Source of the DNA: Anaerolineales bacterium UBA2181
GTDB taxonomy: Bacteria > Chloroflexota > Anaerolineae > Promineifilales > UBA4811
Assembly (NCBI GenBank): GCA_002328075.1
Contig: DCVT01000044.1
Span: forward strand, 124,001-188,000
Length of the DNA stretch: 64,000 nucleotides
Direction of reading: 5' to 3'
The first letter of the stretch is position 1. Each line of letters starts with the position of its first letter. Of the stretch, positions 61,081-64,000 are shown piece after piece. Both the position numbers and the translations under genes were made by a program. The notes beneath the pieces were generated by a model, which searched no databases, was not told where the DNA came from, and worked only from the letters and a program-made list of their open reading frames with translations.

Positions 61081-61998
61081 CTACTCTACCGGTGGCTCCT
61101 GCTGCAGCTGGTGACGGCCCGCTGACCATAAACCGGCGCCCACGATCAGGCTGCCTCCCAACAGGTGCGCCGGACCAATCGGTTCGCGCAGCAACAAGTA
61201 CCCGAGCAGCGCGCCGTAAAGCGGCAGCGTGTTGTAGAACACCATGGCTCCGCTGGCTCCCAGGCGCCGGATGCCGGCATTCCAGGAGAGAAAGCCCACC
61301 ACGGTAGGCACCAGCCCGATGTACATCACCGCCAAACCCAGCACAGGTCTAAAAGCCAGGCCGTGAACCTTCAGCTCGCAGGTCGCGCCAAGAAGCAGCA
61401 TGGGCAGCCCCAGGAACGCGGAAAACGCGGTGGCCGAAAGCGCCGACCGGCCGAGCATGACCCGACGCGCGAGGACCGAATACAGGCTCCACAAGAGCAC
61501 TGCAATCAGCGCAATCAGGTCGCCGGGGTTGACTTGACCGCCCGGTTGCCCGCTTGAGGCGCCGGCTGAAACCAGCACTCCGACACCCGCCAGGGCCACC
61601 ACCGCGCCCACCACCTGGCGGCGCGTCATCGGCTCCCGTATGAGCCAACCGGCCAAGAGCCCGGTCATCAGCGGTGCCAAACCGTTGATCAACGTAGCGT
61701 TCACCAGGCTGGTGTAACGGAGCGCCAGGTAGAGAGTGGGTCCAAAAACCGCCACGCCCAGGAGACCCATGCCGACCAAACACCAACGGTCCGCGCCTAA
61801 ACGCCGATCAACCGTCGGCTGTCCCCGCAGCAGCATCACAAAGCAGAGCGACGCGATGACAAATCGGGCAGCCGCAAGGGTGATGGGGCCGATGTCGTCG
61901 CGCAGCCAGCGACCCAACAGCATGTTGGTCGACCACGAGAGGGTCGCCAGGTTCACCAGGCCAATTCCAGCCAGTTGGCTGGTACGAAACCTCTGCAC
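61081..61998 (-). CDS. EamA-family (DMT) membrane transporter
   Basis: 305 residues, ten hydrophobic helices in two EamA repeats. First repeat: LVNLATLSWSTNMLLGRWL, ending LNATLINGLAPLM-type. Second repeat: LIALIAVLLWSLYSVLARR, ending GASGAMVFYNTLPLYGALLGYLLL. Exporters of amino acids or other metabolites belong here; the substrate cannot be read. It begins with a GTG 11 nt after the DUF2804 stop, so it is in that operon and not part of the kamA unit, although it lies just upstream of it. Confidence 0.9.
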   Translation of the reverse strand: MQRFRTSQLAGIGLVNLATLSWSTNMLLGRWLRDDIGPITLAAARFVIASLCFVMLLRGQPTVDRRLGADRWCLVGMGLLGVAVFGPTLYLALRYTSLVNATLINGLAPLMTGLLAGWLIREPMTRRQVVGAVVALAGVGVLVSAGASSGQPGGQVNPGDLIALIAVLLWSLYSVLARRVMLGRSALSATAFSAFLGLPMLLLGATCELKVHGLAFRPVLGLAVMYIGLVPTVVGFLSWNAGIRRLGASGAMVFYNTLPLYGALLGYLLLREPIGPAHLLGGSLIVGAGLWSAGRHQLQQEPPVE

Positions 61999-62009
61999 CC
62001 CTTGTCAGT

Positions 62010-63059
62010 TCACCAGCGGGCGTGGTGCTCTTCGGCAAATCCGACCAGGCCTTCCAGCCGGATCTGCTCGCCGTCGTCCGCCAAAACCGTGCCGTGGTAC
62101 CGGCCAAACAGCTGGTGCACCTCGCTGGTGATGAGCAGTAGATTGGCAGCCGCCACCCGCTCCAGAAACGGGACAAATTCCAGTTGCACCCGGCCGTCGG
62201 GCGAGGCCATCTTCCATGGCTTCCGAAAATCCCTAGGGTCGTAGGTGAAATCAACCTGGGCCAGCTTGTGAACCCGGCCGTCGAGAATCAGCGCGTTCTC
62301 CGTGGCGGCCGACGTGTCGCCGAAACCAAATCCCAGGTTCAGCCCGAGAGACCGCCCATCAGCCGCCCGACCGCTGGCGCTGGCCCACACCCAGAAAGAG
62401 CGATAGGGCCACACCCCCCGGCCCCAGTCCAGGTTGCCCAGGCTCTCGGCAGGCTGCACCGGGTAGCGCTCCTCGCCGTAGGTCATCCACCCTTCGGCCG
62501 GAATGCAGTTCACCTTGCGGTTGTGATAGAACCGCTTGCCGGCGATGGGAATCACAATGGTCATCGATTCATGCTCCGGTGGCAACGCCAGGCGAAGTTC
62601 GGCTGCCAAACCGCGGCCGTGAAAGCCGGGCCAGGCGACCGAAACAACCCGGGCGTCCGTATCCGCTCGAAACGACAACCGGTGTTTCCCGTCGTCAAAG
62701 CAACTCTCGCCCCGTTCGCTGTTGCGAGGCAGTTGGATGCCCCGGCTGAACGGGAGGGTCAGGGTCTCCTCGTGATACCAACCAGAGTGAAAGTCCAGCA
62801 GGTAGATGAAAGCCTGCCCGGCGTAGCCCAGATCCGCCAGCGTCACGGAAAAGTAGTGGGAAGGCGTGGTGAGCCCGTAATAGTCCCACCGCTTGATGCG
62901 CAGACGCTGCCAGGGACGGAACCAGCAAAAAGCCGCCTGCTCCAGATTGCAGTCCAGCACCGGTTGGCGCGCCCAACCCACCTGAACCAGGTTGCCGTTG
63001 GTGTCCAGCAAAGCCGAGGGTTGGGTCAATTCACGTTGTCCCAGATCGTTTCCGCTCAC
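62010..63059 (-). CDS. DUF2804 family protein
   Basis: 349 residues. QPVLDCNLEQ, RWDYYGLTTPSHYFSVTLADLGYAG and the C-terminal RLEGLVGFAEEHHARW match the DUF2804 pattern; the family is uncharacterised and looks like a beta-rich, carbohydrate- or lipocalin-like fold. No signal peptide. GTG 63059 is preferred because AAAGGA lies 6 nt upstream; a GTG five codons earlier (63074) is the alternative. It follows the amidohydrolase stop by 27 nt. Confidence 0.85.
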   Translation of the reverse strand: MSGNDLGQRELTQPSALLDTNGNLVQVGWARQPVLDCNLEQAAFCWFRPWQRLRIKRWDYYGLTTPSHYFSVTLADLGYAGQAFIYLLDFHSGWYHEETLTLPFSRGIQLPRNSERGESCFDDGKHRLSFRADTDARVVSVAWPGFHGRGLAAELRLALPPEHESMTIVIPIAGKRFYHNRKVNCIPAEGWMTYGEERYPVQPAESLGNLDWGRGVWPYRSFWVWASASGRAADGRSLGLNLGFGFGDTSAATENALILDGRVHKLAQVDFTYDPRDFRKPWKMASPDGRVQLEFVPFLERVAAANLLLITSEVHQLFGRYHGTVLADDGEQIRLEGLVGFAEEHHARW

Positions 63060-63086
63060 GGTCCATCCTTTCACGTTGCGAGCAGG

Positions 63087-64000
63087 TCACCGACGGAGCA
63101 CCCGCCCGCACCTGCCGTTCTGCTCCACCTTGCCATCTCGGGCCACGACCCGCCCGGATATCAGGACAGCGTGAATACCGCTGGGAGGCGCGTCGGGCCG
63201 ATCCGGCGTCGTGTGGTCGGCCACCGTTTCTGGATCGAACAGCACCAGGTCCGCCCAGTGGCCAGTCGCAACCCCGCCCATGTCAGCCAGTCCCAGCCGG
63301 GCGGCCGGCCAGGAGGTCATCCGCCGCACCGCTTCTTCCAGCGTGAAAAGACCCAGCTCGCGAGAGTAACGCCCCAACACCCGCGGGAACGTGCCGAATG
63401 ACGCCGGATTGTGCACCCCCTGATCGGTGAGGATGGTGTCGGTCATGAACGCGCAGAGCGGGTGAGCCAGTACTGCCCGCAACGGCTCTTCGCGGGCACC
63501 GTCGCCCGAATAGGTTCCCAGGAGCACGCGAGCGCGCCCCTGACTGGCGCGGGCCACATGCATGTAGGCCTCAAAGGGCGGTTGCCTCAGACGGCGGCCG
63601 ATGGCTGCGAAATCCAACCCCTCCAGCTCGGCGAGTTCCGGCCGGCGGGCCCACAACAGCGTAATGTCCCGATAGTCCAGTCCAAGCCCCAGGCGCAACA
63701 CATCCATCTCTCGTTTCAGCCGGCGCAGCGAACCGGGATCGTCCACCTGGCGCTCGAAATCGTCCAGAAACCAGTCTGGAAAGACCACATTTATCGTGGA
63801 ATTGCCCACAGTGTAGGGAAAGGCATCCATGGCCACGTCTACCCCGCTGGCAGCGGCCGTTTCGATCTCGCGCAGCACCGCCCGGTGGGTCCGCCATGTC
63901 CGCCGTCCGACAAAGATCTGATGCGATAGCTGCAGTTTGACGCCGCTCGCACGCGCCAGCCCCAGCAACTCGCGCACCGACCGTAGGTTGTGAGCAGTGC
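63087..64000 (-). CDS. D-aminoacylase-like amidohydrolase, C-terminal part (5' end outside the window)
   Basis: The frame is open through the right edge; about 303 residues are visible. SGVKLQLSHQIFVG holds the barrel His, GVDVAMDAFPYTVGNSTI resembles the N-acyl-D-amino-acid deacylase region (VxxDxYPY), and the end AARLGLADMGGVATGHWADLVLFDPETVAD with PSGIHAVLISGRVV is the closing beta domain of that family. It would hydrolyse N-acyl-D-amino acids or similar amides. An in-frame GTG at 63977 exists, but the coding sequence plainly continues past it. Confidence 0.88.
   Translation of the reverse strand, partial: TAHNLRSVRELLGLARASGVKLQLSHQIFVGRRTWRTHRAVLREIETAAASGVDVAMDAFPYTVGNSTINVVFPDWFLDDFERQVDDPGSLRRLKREMDVLRLGLGLDYRDITLLWARRPELAELEGLDFAAIGRRLRQPPFEAYMHVARASQGRARVLLGTYSGDGAREEPLRAVLAHPLCAFMTDTILTDQGVHNPASFGTFPRVLGRYSRELGLFTLEEAVRRMTSWPAARLGLADMGGVATGHWADLVLFDPETVADHTTPDRPDAPPSGIHAVLISGRVVARDGKVEQNGRCGRVLRR

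Noticed and set aside
62184..63401. 405-codon plus-strand frame
   Set aside because: Antisense to the DUF2804 and amidohydrolase genes. Composition is Pro/Arg/His-rich without domains.
1..64000. CRISPR arrays, IS elements, phage genes, rRNA or tRNA
   Set aside because: No repeat-spacer pattern, transposase, integrase or structural RNA signature was found on either strand.

Overview
The window reads as chromosomal DNA of a high-GC bacterium, most likely a Chloroflexota member of the Anaerolineae type. This is inferred from gene content, not from a phylogenetic marker: very large multi-spanning GT-C sugar transferases with C-terminal beta-rich modules, a PTPS-related giant membrane protein, a bacterial-type ProS with an editing insert, a PspC/LiaF-like envelope set, and Pst proteins of a divergent type. 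Genes are dense. I see no rRNA, tRNA, CRISPR array, insertion sequence or phage gene. Several starts lie only 6-9 nt behind a good -10 box, so leaderless mRNAs are probably common.

Layout. 1-4.0 kb (+): the end of a surface-anchored beta-domain protein and a 1179-residue PTPS-related membrane protein. 4-11 kb: proS, a thiolase/rubredoxin-like pair, a YtcJ-type amidohydrolase and selB. 11-18 kb: a coiled-coil protein divergent from two GT4 glycosyltransferases, then rplI, a RodZ-like gene and rimO. 18-23 kb: a LiaF-like sensor-type membrane protein, two tandem PspC proteins, psuG, a slipin/stomatin-like protein and an O-antigen-ligase-like protein. 23-44 kb: a glycan region. One GT-C-like gene is on +. 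On the minus strand a nearly gapless run of 11 recognised genes plus one doubtful small ORF (gmd, phosphohexomutase, tatD-like, polyprenyl synthetase, GT2, GT4, then five giant membrane glycosyltransferases) spans about 18.8 kb behind one good promoter.

44-51.6 kb (+): a complete phosphate-response block: PhoR-like kinase, PhoB-like regulator, a promoter with four TGTCA half-sites, a gene for an unusual MshEN-like plus Usp-like protein, then pstS-pstC-pstA-pstB. No phoU is present, and PstB lacks the Q-loop glutamine. 51.7-58 kb: a secreted multidomain subtilase, a DegV protein, an alpha/beta hydrolase and an M28 peptidase. 58.3-60.8 kb (-): a lysine 2,3-aminomutase gene overlapping a D-Ala-D-Ala-ligase-like ATP-grasp gene, a possible unrecognised beta-lysine pathway. 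61-64 kb (-): an EamA transporter, a DUF2804 protein and a partial D-aminoacylase-like amidohydrolase.

How parts fit: the 21-44 kb region looks like surface glycan assembly. Nucleotide sugars come from gmd and the hexomutase, the lipid carrier from the polyprenyl synthetase, cytoplasmic transfer from GT2/GT4, outer-face transfer from the GT-C proteins, and polymer ligation from the O-antigen-ligase-like protein. The 44-51.6 kb block is a self-contained phosphate-starvation circuit. The best candidates for something new are the alternating A-B-A-B-A GT-C array with its shared beta-module, the MshEN/Usp protein under Pho control, and the KamA/ATP-grasp pair.
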